Source of the DNA: Bacteroidota bacterium
GTDB lineage: Bacteria; Bacteroidota; Bacteroidia; Chitinophagales; UBA2359
Assembly: GCA_020631675.1 (NCBI GenBank)
Contig: JAHDGT010000064.1
Coordinates: 1-14,607 of the forward strand
Length of the DNA: 14,607 nt
Direction: 5' to 3'
In this document: one piece after another, positions 7,301 through 12,996 of the stretch
Numbering within the stretch: the stretch's first letter is position 1
Layout: each line of letters begins with the position of its first letter
Position numbers and translations under genes: made by a program
Notes under the pieces: model-generated
What the model was told of the DNA's origin: nothing
What the model saw: only the letters and a program-made list of their open reading frames with translations
Database searches by the model: none

Positions 7301-7999
7301 CAAACCAGAAAGCTTATCAAACAACACATCCGTATGAAACTCAAAGTGCTTGTGTTTAATGAAACTGGTGTCTTTATCCTGAATGATATTTAGCTCAAAA
7401 TCCGTATCAATATGGGCGTAAACTTCATTTTCTATGGTTTTGATCCCGCTTTTAGCCCAGAAAATATAAGTGTCAATATCCAAAAGACTTTCCTCGTCCA
7501 GTTTGTGAATGTCAAGATTCTTGAGTTCGATACTCTTTAAATGCACATCAAAAGGTTCTTCAACGCTTTCCTCTTCTTCCTCACTCGGCGCAGCTAATGC
7601 GTTTTCAATATTAAGGCTACCATCCTTATGCTTGATGATATTAAAAAAACCATCCTCGATCAGCAATTTCTGAACATCGTATTTAGCATAAGCCAAATCC
7701 CATACATTGAAGCCCACATAAATATCCGCCACTTCTAAAATAAGATCAGCATCTTCCTCTTTTGATTCATACACCTGAACGCTATCCACCTTTAAAGAAA
7801 CGTAAGGGAAATTCTTAAAAGGCGCGATGTGCGTATCCCCTATTGTGATCAAGCCCTTATGCGTTTTATTCAAAGCGTCTATCTCTCGCTGAACCAGTCC
7901 ATCTTGCAATTGATAAACCACAAACGTAAAAGCAAAAACCAACAATACAGGAACTAGAACACCTAGCAGTATAAGTCTTTTTAGTACTTTAAATATCAT
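4373..7999 (-). CDS. AsmA-like inner-membrane protein with large periplasmic domain
   Basis: A 1208-residue protein. Residues 1-7 are basic and residues 8-30 form a single N-terminal membrane helix (LILLGVLVPVLLVFAFTFVV). The rest is predicted periplasmic and rich in alternating beta-type segments, as in AsmA/TamB-type repeating beta-groove proteins. The segment around residues 45-135 (GLITIGDTHIAPFKNFPYVS, DIYVGFNVWDL, LIEDGFFNI, DGSLNIENAL) is characteristic of Bacteroidota AsmA-family proteins, and residues about 1025-1150 look like the AsmA-like C-terminal domain. An acidic linker (SEEEEESVEE, 139-148), an internal tandem duplication at residues 507-764, a TP/K-rich linker near 900-920, and a strongly basic tail (1191-1208) are visible. 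Related proteins act in outer-membrane biogenesis or lipid transfer; the specific role here is unknown. The ATG is 8 bp from a TATCTTTG promoter element, so the transcript may be nearly leaderless. Confidence 0.88.
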   Translation of the reverse strand: MIFKVLKRLILLGVLVPVLLVFAFTFVVYQLQDGLVQREIDALNKTHKGLITIGDTHIAPFKNFPYVSLKVDSVQVYESKEEDADLILEVADIYVGFNVWDLAYAKYDVQKLLIEDGFFNIIKHKDGSLNIENALAAPSEEEEESVEEPFDVHLKSIELKNLDIHKLDEESLLDIDTYIFWAKSGIKTIENEVYAHIDTDFELNIIQDKDTSFIKHKHFEFHTDVLFDKLSGLLEIAPSGIKMENGDFKIHGNIQTKEDMALDLHVNGTKPNFDMLIAFAPEDLIETLERYNNAGAFYFNADIVGPTSDGQMPFIDVNFGADEAFLENVDVRKRVEDLGFKGRFTNGKGKSFETMELSIEDFRSKLERGNFTASLNVKNFVEPDVDIALNTDFNLEFLSKFFNLSDIENVSGNVMLDMHFHDIIDLEHPEKALNQLNQAYYSELNIENLHVESADLAVPIDRLDMHLYMSGQKGVLDKFDLKMGATDLSLKGFISDLPAIVHHTDIPVEAELDIKSNFLDIAELTGFTKGDSTGVDEQVEDLRLLLKAKSSARAITESKYLPEGEFIVESFHAQLKHFPHELHDFHADLLIDSSFLKIVDLKGYIDQSDFQLKGNISNYGALMADTLDSDLKRNAPVAAELEMRSELLDIAELTGFSAVDSSGIDEQMEDFSIQMKFNSTAGGLMEYEHLPKGEFFIDELHARLKHYPHELHDFHVDILVDDRDLKIVDFTGFIDNSDFHFNGNIHDYGFWMKDTLEGDVQLDIGLTADLLRLEDLFSYQGENYVPEDYRHEEFDNLKLHVNGEMHYKDSELHSIDLDLDQFDAKMHVHPMRLEDFSGRFHYEDEHLVIEQMHGKIGRTIFDLDMNYYLGEDETIKLRDNHLGVNANYIDFDQLFAFDTAPPNTSTKTAKPKSATTEDVEAHTSAFNIYELPFTDMSFDIDVDHFIYHHIDLQNIHGRLRTTHDHYIHVDTMHMRAAGGQFLMSGYFNGSDPDRIYLKPKLKVVDADVDQLLFKYENFGQDERISDYVHGQLSADINGNIRVYPDMVPDLDQSEIHMDVELLDGRLENYEPVLMLSDYMGDKNLSSVRFDTLQNHMDITNGVISIPNMTIESTLGHYELSGEQSMIGDLDYYIRIPWKTIKEGARYKLFGSKKTKDGEIGDEEIIEKDPNKKTRYLNLRVKGTLEDYDIQLKKKKEAKEKKRKGKNKG
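5708..6481 (-). repeat. Internal tandem duplication in the AsmA-like gene (2 x 129 codons)
   Basis: Residues 507-635 (6481-6095) and 636-764 (6094-5708) are head-to-tail copies with no gap. Shared blocks in the same order are PVxAELxxxS, LDIAELTGF, DSxGxDEQxED, YLPEGEF/HLPKGEF, LKHFPHELHDFH/LKHYPHELHDFH, LKIVD and SDF. I estimate identity by eye at about half. Short stretches are still nearly identical at the DNA level (for example around LDIAELTGF). Confidence 0.88.
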
Positions 8000-8006
8000 G
8001 ACGATC

Positions 8007-8014
8007 CAAAGATA
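8007..8014 (-). promoter_or_regulatory. -7 element (TATCTTTG) for the AsmA-like gene
   Basis: The minus-strand TATCTTTG matches TAnnTTTG exactly and ends 7 bp before the ATG at 7999. If used, transcription would start almost at the start codon. No TTTG -33 element is present; instead the region just upstream holds a 14-bp palindrome (8028-8041). Confidence 0.5.
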
Positions 8015-8027
8015 AAGCCTCAGGATC

Positions 8028-8041
8028 TAAGCCGTGGCTTA
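8028..8041. promoter_or_regulatory. 14-bp palindrome upstream of the AsmA-like promoter
   Basis: TAAGCC-GT-GGCTTA is a perfect 6-2-6 inverted repeat, 13 bp upstream of the TATCTTTG element, roughly in the -25 to -40 zone. It could be an operator for an unknown regulator; on sequence alone it may also be chance. Confidence 0.3.
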
Positions 8042-8159
8042 ATGTTATGGAAAATCAAATTTTTGTGCTCAGGTACGGTTTCCTTAAACAGGATCATGGC
8101 GCATGCCCGCAATAAAAGCCTGCGCTAGCCCGTAATAAAAAATCGACGTCGAGCAGGAA

Positions 8160-8192
8160 GTCTCACGTCTCGAGTCTCATGTCTCACGTCTA
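8160..8192. repeat. Degenerate GTCTCACG-type simple repeat
   Basis: Four or five imperfect units (GTCTCACG, TCTCGA, GTCTCATG, TCTCACG, TCTAA). It occupies the same place in copy 2 as the series at 1415-1448 in copy 1, but with different unit variants. Confidence 0.6.
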
Positions 8193-8217
8193 AAAAAGCG
8201 CAAGCTTTTACTGCGTC

Positions 8218-8355
8218 CACCAGGCTATCCACTAAAATTCACCGCCTGCCTGCTGCTGTTTGGCAGGCATAAAAATGGCTACCTCTGGGCCGCCTTTTTA
8301 TGCCGCCAAACAGGGCGCATTCAGTCGGCTCATTACCGCTGCTATCCTTTGCGCG
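8218..8355 (-). ncRNA. Candidate structured RNA core, copy 2
   Basis: It has the same hairpin as copy 1: a 10-bp stem GGCATAAAAA/TTTTTATGCC (arms 8295-8304 and 8266-8275 when read on the minus strand) around the invariant 19-nt loop (8276-8294), extended by CTGTTTGGC/GCCAAACAG with a bulge. Just 3' of the core on the minus strand is a small hairpin, AAAAGC-TTGC-GCTTTT, whose counterpart in copy 1 is AAGGC-TGAC-GCCTT; the stem is kept but its sequence differs. Confidence 0.55.
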
Positions 8356-8398
8356 GGGCAAGAGGGGTAAGAGCGTGATACTGGTAAAATATAAAAGC

Positions 8399-9277
8399 TC
8401 ATTGCTTTACAGGAAATGGGATATACGTATCATCTCCGGGCACTTTCGGGAATTTTTTAGCATCCCAATCTGCTTTGGCTTTTTCTAAGCGTTCTTTACT
8501 GTAAGCCACAAAATTCCACATTAAAATAGGCTGCTCTTTCAAAGCTTGTCCGCCAAAAAGCAATAATCTCGTATCAGCTTCCATACAGATCTCGCATTGC
8601 GCATCTGTTTGACTAATGAGCATTTGACCAGCTTGTATTTTTCCTTCAGTAGTGCTGATCTCTCCTTTTACAATGACAAAGGCCAGTTCTCCTTCTACTT
8701 GCTCGTGGAGCTGTATACTCGCAGCCTCTTCTGCATATAAGTCTACCATAAATAGCGGAGAGTATCCCTGTAAAGGGGCACTTCTCCCAAAAGCATTGCC
8801 CGCTACGAGTCTATAACTTACAGCTCCTGTTGTCCAGCTGGGAATCGTAGTTTTAGGGTGGTATTCAAATTGTGGTGTCATCTCTGCTTTATCCTTCGGC
8901 AATGCCACCCATATCTGGTAGCCGTGAACGTTGAAGCTTTCCCCATTCCTATACTTGGCGGGCGTTCTTTCTGTATGCGTCACCCCGCTGCCAGCCGTCA
9001 TAAAACCAACGTCCCCCGGACTAATGATCTGTACTGAACCCATGCTGTCCCTATGTTCCATTTCGCCTTCGAACATATAGGTAAGCGTACTTAAACCAAT
9101 ATGCGGATGCTGATCCACATCCATATATTTGCCGTCTCCCAATTGAGCAGGACCCATATGGTCAATAAAAGTAAAGGGGCCGACCTGCCGCTTTTTACGA
9201 AAAGGGAGCAGTCTACCGATTAAAAACCCACCAAGCTCGGCTTGGCGTTCGTTGATTATGAGATTATTGTTAGCCAT
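8399..9277 (-). CDS. Pirin family protein
   Basis: A 292-residue cupin of the pirin family. The start is taken at the ATG at 9277 (MANNNLIINERQ); a longer reading would need a TTG at 9292 and is less likely. With this start the predicted metal ligands are H57 and H59 (DQHPHIGLSTLTY), H101 and E103 (GSGVTHTE), close to the human pirin ligands H56, H58, H101 and E103. The N-terminal half also carries FTFIDHMGPAQLG, EMEHRDSMGS and ISPGDVGFMTAG, all family hallmarks. Bacterial pirins bind Fe or other metals; some have quercetinase activity and others are linked to redox or stress responses, and the role here is not determined. A copy of the structured repeat follows the stop codon. Upstream, 9278-9474 is AT-rich with no convincing promoter. 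Confidence 0.92.
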   Translation of the reverse strand: MANNNLIINERQAELGGFLIGRLLPFRKKRQVGPFTFIDHMGPAQLGDGKYMDVDQHPHIGLSTLTYMFEGEMEHRDSMGSVQIISPGDVGFMTAGSGVTHTERTPAKYRNGESFNVHGYQIWVALPKDKAEMTPQFEYHPKTTIPSWTTGAVSYRLVAGNAFGRSAPLQGYSPLFMVDLYAEEAASIQLHEQVEGELAFVIVKGEISTTEGKIQAGQMLISQTDAQCEICMEADTRLLLFGGQALKEQPILMWNFVAYSKERLEKAKADWDAKKFPKVPGDDTYIPFPVKQ

Positions 9278-9474
9278 TTGTTGATTGATCAATGTCTATG
9301 TACTGTAGTGCTGATGGGTATAGGTATTGTAGAGCAAACTCATGAATTTACTCAGCCCTTTCCTTATCAACTCTACTAAAATAACAGATAGGACGTTATA
9401 ATTCGTAAGTATACGATAAACGAAATAATCCGAAAACTTAGTTTGCATTGTACTGGCTCATCGATTCGAGAAAC

Positions 9475-10683
9475 CTAATCCAACACCCTATCCACAACAT
9501 CATAACCTGATGTAATAGCACTTTGCACAGAACCTCTTAGCTCTTTATCATCAAAGGATACCCCTGCGAAAAACACTTTCCCATCAAGTGGGGCATTTAA
9601 TGCTTCAATAGTTGAGCTATTGGCTGAGTTACTTGGCCAGGTACCTAATGTACTTACTTGTTGACCCCAGTCTTTGAGTATATATTCACCAGTATAGTAT
9701 TGAGAGGCAGCCCCATCCAAGTGAGCGTCCAGTTCTTCTAATACAGCATCTACTATAGCTTGCGGATTTTCCAGTTGATAATATTCTTCTGCTGAAATTC
9801 CTGTTGTCAACAAGCCCAGTACTTGATCTTCCTTTTCTTTATGATAAGCCATGTCATAATAGGTTTTTTCACCACTAGGCGTATCAACGATTATAATATC
9901 AGGATAGAACTTCTCGGAAAACTTCAGACAGAGTTTAAAACCTGGCAGTAGTTCAACGGATTCGATGGCCTCTTTCTTTTCAACAGGCAGTACAGGAACA
10001 AAAGTTATGGCGTCAGATTTCAATACCCCGACCGATACTGTCGAAATTACTTGATCCCCAATGTATTCAGATCCATCAACGGTCGTGACCACAACCTTAT
10101 CACCAGAATAATCAATGCTATTCACACTGGCATTAAAAACAATATTGTCAGACACTACAGTCGCAAAATTATCGTGGATGTAGTCGAACCATGTGGTGTT
10201 CTTAAATTTATATTCTGTGATATAACTTTCGTAGAATGTTTCTAATTCTACAGGGGGTATTTGGTAATAGAATGAACCTTCAACTACATAGATGTCCAAT
10301 GGTTGGTAGAGTATGGTTTCCATTTCTGGCTCCGTGCCGGGCTGACCTAATAATTCGGTCAGTATAGATTTATCGGCATGAATCCACTCTGCCCCCAGAT
10401 CAATAGGGAAATCCGCAAAATTCTCGTCTTTCTGGATTCTACCGCCGACCTTGTCGGTTGCTTCGAGAATTTGATAATTGATTCCTTGCTCTTCCAATTT
10501 TTTTGCCGCTGCCAATCCTGAAGCTCCTGCGCCCACTATGATTACTTTTGCTTCGATCTCATTTCCATTATTGTCTGAACCGGAGGAATCAGGTGCTTCA
10601 TTTTTGTTACAGGCAGTAAACGAATAGGCAAGGAAGAAAAATAATAAAGAAAAGAGAGAGGCTGTTTTGAACTGCTTTTTCAT
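9475..10683 (-). CDS. Flavin-dependent amine oxidase-like protein with lipoprotein signal peptide
   Basis: A 402-residue FAD-dependent amine oxidoreductase. Residues 1-25 form a lipoprotein signal (MKKQFK, hydrophobic LFSLLFFFLAYSF, lipobox FTAC with C25), followed by a Ser/Asn/Gly/Asp linker. The Rossmann motif VGAGASG lies at 51-57, the ribose-binding E76 is in ILEATDKVGGRI, and GGR is at 82-84; ISTVSVGVLK is the usual second FAD segment. The C-terminal FAD block is FFAGVSFDD...RGSVQSAITSG (371-393), with Val where many family members have Glu or Asp after FAG. At 402 residues it is shorter than typical monoamine oxidases (about 430-520), mainly in the substrate domain. Activity and substrate are unproven. 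There is no twin-arginine motif, so export of an FAD enzyme would have to use Sec with folding outside. A CRP-type palindrome lies 60 bp upstream of the ATG. Confidence 0.87.
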   Translation of the reverse strand: MKKQFKTASLFSLLFFFLAYSFTACNKNEAPDSSGSDNNGNEIEAKVIIVGAGASGLAAAKKLEEQGINYQILEATDKVGGRIQKDENFADFPIDLGAEWIHADKSILTELLGQPGTEPEMETILYQPLDIYVVEGSFYYQIPPVELETFYESYITEYKFKNTTWFDYIHDNFATVVSDNIVFNASVNSIDYSGDKVVVTTVDGSEYIGDQVISTVSVGVLKSDAITFVPVLPVEKKEAIESVELLPGFKLCLKFSEKFYPDIIIVDTPSGEKTYYDMAYHKEKEDQVLGLLTTGISAEEYYQLENPQAIVDAVLEELDAHLDGAASQYYTGEYILKDWGQQVSTLGTWPSNSANSSTIEALNAPLDGKVFFAGVSFDDKELRGSVQSAITSGYDVVDRVLD

Positions 10684-10713
10684 CGCGACTTATTTTAAAG
10701 GATCAATAAATCA

Positions 10714-10721
10714 CAATGTTA
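10714..10721 (-). promoter_or_regulatory. Weak -7-like element (TAACATTG) for the amine oxidase gene
   Basis: The minus-strand TAACATTG matches TAnnTTTG at all but one base. A start site 4-6 bp downstream would put the centre of the CRP-type palindrome near position -41.5, the classical class II activator position. This is suggestive only. Confidence 0.25.
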
Positions 10722-10742
10722 ATGTACGAGTCTCTCAATCTA

Positions 10743-10758
10743 TTTGACATATGTCACA
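10743..10758. promoter_or_regulatory. CRP/FNR-type palindromic operator upstream of the amine oxidase gene
   Basis: On the minus strand the site reads TGTGA-CATATG-TCAAA, one base off the CRP consensus TGTGA-N6-TCACA, and it contains the perfect 12-bp palindrome TGACATATGTCA (10745-10756). It lies in the 79-bp gap between the stop of the Crp/Fnr-family gene and the amine oxidase start. That regulator keeps the CRP base-reading residues (R185, E186, R190), so it is a plausible ligand. The site may activate or repress. Confidence 0.5.
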
Positions 10759-10762
10759 AAAA

Positions 10763-11350
10763 CTAGGACTTTGATCTGATACGACTCAAGGTTTCTCTGC
10801 TAATGCCTAAAAACGAAGCTAAATCTGTCAGAGAAACTCTTTGTAGTAACTGAGGCTCGGCATTTATCAATTCTTGGTATCGTTCCTTTCCTGGCTTTGA
10901 CTTCAGATAAAGTAATTCTTCTAAAAAGATGGCATGTTCAATAAGCAACTCATGGGTTAATCGCCCGATCGATATATTTGATTCAGCTAGTGCTTTGAAA
11001 GCTTTAATATTGACCCTGATAAAAGCTGAATCTTCAATAAGTTTGATGGTTTCATTTGAAGGTTGACCTGCAAATGTTTTGATGGTTGATACGGTCTCCC
11101 TTTCAAAGGCGAACCAAGAGCAGATTTCTTTACCATCATTTAGGTAATAGGACTTAACAGCTCCTTTAGTGATGAAGTAACAGTAGTGATGTCTTTTCCC
11201 TTCCTGTATAAGTGCTGTTCCTTTAGGGAGTTTTAAATAGTCACAACAATCTGATAATTCATCAAGCGTACTAGGTGCTAAATAGGGACGCATCGCTTTA
11301 AAGAATGCTTTTATTTCAGATCTGGTCATTACTGATTTTGATGTAAACAT
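10763..11350 (-). CDS. Crp/Fnr family transcriptional regulator
   Basis: A 195-residue regulator of the short Bacteroidota Crp/Fnr type. Residues about 20-115 form a cyclic-nucleotide-binding-like beta-roll (LPKGTALIQEGKRHHYCYFI at 41-60, TKGAVKSYYLNDGKE at 61-75), 120-150 the dimerisation helix, and 172-193 the helix-turn-helix (SLTDLASFLGISRETLSRIR). The recognition helix SRETLSRI aligns with CRP SRETVGRI, preserving R185, E186 and R190. The RGE motif that binds cAMP in CRP is absent, so the effector is unknown. Four Cys occur (C35, C36, C57, C77), without a clear FNR-type cluster spacing. It lies 46 bp downstream of the DUF2200 gene on the same strand. A CRP-type palindrome follows its stop codon, in front of the amine oxidase gene. 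Confidence 0.9.
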   Translation of the reverse strand: MFTSKSVMTRSEIKAFFKAMRPYLAPSTLDELSDCCDYLKLPKGTALIQEGKRHHYCYFITKGAVKSYYLNDGKEICSWFAFERETVSTIKTFAGQPSNETIKLIEDSAFIRVNIKAFKALAESNISIGRLTHELLIEHAIFLEELLYLKSKPGKERYQELINAEPQLLQRVSLTDLASFLGISRETLSRIRSKS

Positions 11351-11396
11351 GCTCTAAAGGAATTTATCACACCATGAAGCATGGAGCGATTTCACA

Positions 11397-11783
11397 TCAC
11401 TTCACCTTTGTTTTCTCCACCCGCAATATCTTTTCCATTTTACGCCCTCTTGCCAGTTCGTCGATCAGTTTTTCCATTTGTCGGCATTGTTTATACAATG
11501 CAAATTCTTCCTCTATTTCTTCAATGCGATAGCCACAAACCACTCCTTTGATCAAGTGTTCGTTAGGATGTATATCCGCTTTTTGAAAAAAGGTTCTGAA
11601 AGTTGCTTTTTCATCAATGAGGGTCTGTAAAGTAGCCTCGTCAAAACCAGTGAACCATTCGATTACTTGCTTAAGTTCTTCTTCTGTTCTACCATTTTTC
11701 ACCAACCTATTCAGGTATAGTGGGTAAATGGACGCAAAGATCATATTGCCGATCTGTTCGTTTTTTTCTGCTGTAACTTTCAT
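11397..11783 (-). CDS. DUF2200 family protein
   Basis: A 128-residue soluble protein matching the DUF2200 pattern: MIFASIYPLYLNRLVKNGRT (14-33), VIEWFTGFDEATLQTLIDEK (40-59), FRTFFQKADIHPN (62-74), IKGVVCGYRIEEIEE (78-92), and a C-terminal LIDELARGRKMEKILR (106-121). The family has no established function; members are single small domains of about 110-130 residues. The ATG at 11783 gives MKVTAEKNEQIGNM, a normal family start. The Crp/Fnr-family gene follows after 46 bp and the YHYH lipoprotein gene precedes it by 62 bp, all on one strand, so co-transcription with the regulator is plausible. Confidence 0.88.
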   Translation of the reverse strand: MKVTAEKNEQIGNMIFASIYPLYLNRLVKNGRTEEELKQVIEWFTGFDEATLQTLIDEKATFRTFFQKADIHPNEHLIKGVVCGYRIEEIEEEFALYKQCRQMEKLIDELARGRKMEKILRVEKTKVK

Positions 11784-11845
11784 GTCAGGTCTTGTTAATG
11801 GTAGTATTTTAGGTGCTTAGGAGTTTGAAGCCTACATGGAACAAA

Positions 11846-12802
11846 CTAAGGTGTTCCTCTGTAACATCCAATATTGTAAGGGAAGTCGTAAGTCCAATGA
11901 TAGTGGTACAAAGTAAGCATTTGCCCATCCCAAAGAATAGGGTGCGTATGTCCATGACATTCGTCTAAATCTGCTGAAGTCAGTAATTCGCCATCTTCTC
12001 CATAAGGCCCATAAATCCCAAATCCATCTAGCATATAACCCATGAGTGCGGAATGCCCGCTTTCATGAGGGTGAATGTGGTCTTGAAGGTCTTGTGTCGG
12101 GAAATGATAGTGATACCTTTCAGTACCATCTGTGTGTCCGCCGAATTTATCAAGCATTTCATGTGCGGCAGCATCTGTCCCAAGTGTTGAAGCACCGTGG
12201 TAGATAGCAGCTCCTGTCAATGAGAATCCCGCAGGACCAAAGCCGACACAACTTGGAATTGGAGCGACCTCGGGTACAGCTGGTAAGCTAAGGTTTATTA
12301 AATGTTCTGAGATAATATTAGGGTTCTTATCATATTCCCATGCGGCGGTACCAGCTTGAACAGGGAATATCCCTGTTGGATGATCTGGCAGGTTATTTCC
12401 TGTGAGAATTCTATTTCCATTGTCGTCTAATGTAATGTTGAACTCATGGTCCCAAGTTCCATCACCCTCCACCTGAGGTTTTTGGGTATAATCCCAGGTA
12501 CCGTCAGGATTAGTCCAATCACCCGCATTATCTGCTCCGGCACCATCAGCAGGAATTCCGCACAGCCACAAGGATAAAAAGTCTGGTTGAGCGTCTCCCT
12601 GATTTTTAATTAAAATGTTTGTCGGAGCATTGCCACCAAATGGTAGATGTGTCAAGTCAGGGGTTTCCGGAGTAAGTGCGGGCGGATCTTGTGTTGGCTC
12701 AGAATCAGTTGGATTGTCTTGTTTTCCACAGCCAGTTATGACGACCACCCAAAGGAGCAATATGATGTTTGATTTTCTAACTAGGTGTTGCATGGCTTTC
12801 AT
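11846..12802 (-). CDS. YHYH domain-containing lipoprotein
   Basis: A 318-residue putative lipoprotein. A hydrophobic segment (13-23, IILLLWVVVIT) ends in the lipobox ITGC (C25), followed by a Pro/Thr/Asp-rich linker to about residue 52. The mature part carries a YHYH domain: YHYH at 230-233 after DGTER, LDGFGIYGPYGEDGE at 258-272, the His/Asp cluster DLDECHGHTHP (278-288), and a second YHYH at 299-302. The His clusters suggest metal binding; Cys 81, 185, 282 and 313 could form disulfides after export. The catalytic function of YHYH proteins is not established. In Bacteroidota the lipoprotein would be anchored in the periplasm or outer membrane. Either the ATG at 12802 or the one at 12793 could be used. 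It diverges from the inositol monophosphatase gene. Confidence 0.85.
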   Translation of the reverse strand: MKAMQHLVRKSNIILLLWVVVITGCGKQDNPTDSEPTQDPPALTPETPDLTHLPFGGNAPTNILIKNQGDAQPDFLSLWLCGIPADGAGADNAGDWTNPDGTWDYTQKPQVEGDGTWDHEFNITLDDNGNRILTGNNLPDHPTGIFPVQAGTAAWEYDKNPNIISEHLINLSLPAVPEVAPIPSCVGFGPAGFSLTGAAIYHGASTLGTDAAAHEMLDKFGGHTDGTERYHYHFPTQDLQDHIHPHESGHSALMGYMLDGFGIYGPYGEDGELLTSADLDECHGHTHPILWDGQMLTLYHYHWTYDFPYNIGCYRGTP

Positions 12803-12837
12803 GTTATTGTGATCTACCTCTATTAGACACGTTTAGT

Positions 12838-12845
12838 TAAAGTTA
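12838..12845 (-). promoter_or_regulatory. Near-consensus -7 element (TAACTTTA) for the YHYH gene
   Basis: The minus-strand TAACTTTA matches TAnnTTTG except at the last base, 35 bp before the YHYH start codon. It lies in the 194-bp divergent intergenic region; no supporting -33 element was seen. Confidence 0.3.
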
Positions 12846-12961
12846 TATTCTCGACTTTTTAGTTCTTTCACTTTCTAAAGGTATGCAAGAAGTTCTGTTT
12901 TTTTGTTATTGGTTATCGAATGCTGTATAGTTCGTTTTTTTCTTCATTCCGATCATAGCCT

Positions 12962-12969
12962 TAGCTTTG
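12962..12969 (+). promoter_or_regulatory. -7 element (TAGCTTTG) for the phosphatase operon
   Basis: TAGCTTTG matches TAnnTTTG exactly, 27 bp before the ATG at 12997. It overlaps a 12-bp perfect palindrome, GCTTTGCAAAGC (12964-12975). A promoter here argues against the upstream TTG (12967) being the start codon. Confidence 0.5.
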
Positions 12970-12996
12970 CAAAGCAAAACCTGTATAATAAACACC

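Larger units (their letters stand above)
8098..8355 (-). repeat. 258-bp composite interspersed repeat, copy 2
   Basis: The second copy of the element at 1351-1608, with the same orientation and length. The first 23 bases and the 138-base core (8218-8355) are essentially identical (one core mismatch, A at 8231 versus G at 1484), while about 95 bases between them are diverged. It lies 43 bp beyond the pirin stop codon, in sense orientation to that gene, and upstream of the AsmA-like gene. It fills most of the gene-free stretch 8000-8398, the remainder being the AsmA-like promoter region. Confidence 0.85.

Noticed and set aside
8300..8488. Plus-strand 62-codon ORF across the repeat core and the pirin 3' end
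   Set aside because: It spans a repeat and the antisense of a clear pirin gene, has no recognisable motif and no promoter; a chance reading.
9278..9292. TTG start extending pirin by five residues
   Set aside because: The ATG at 9277 gives metal-ligand numbering nearly equal to human pirin and a normal N-terminus.
12615..12812. Plus-strand 65-codon ORF
   Set aside because: Antisense to the signal peptide and linker of the YHYH lipoprotein; composition reflects that region.
12967..12996. TTG start extending the inositol monophosphatase by ten residues
   Set aside because: It overlaps an exact TAnnTTTG promoter element; the ATG at 12997 fits the family N-terminus.
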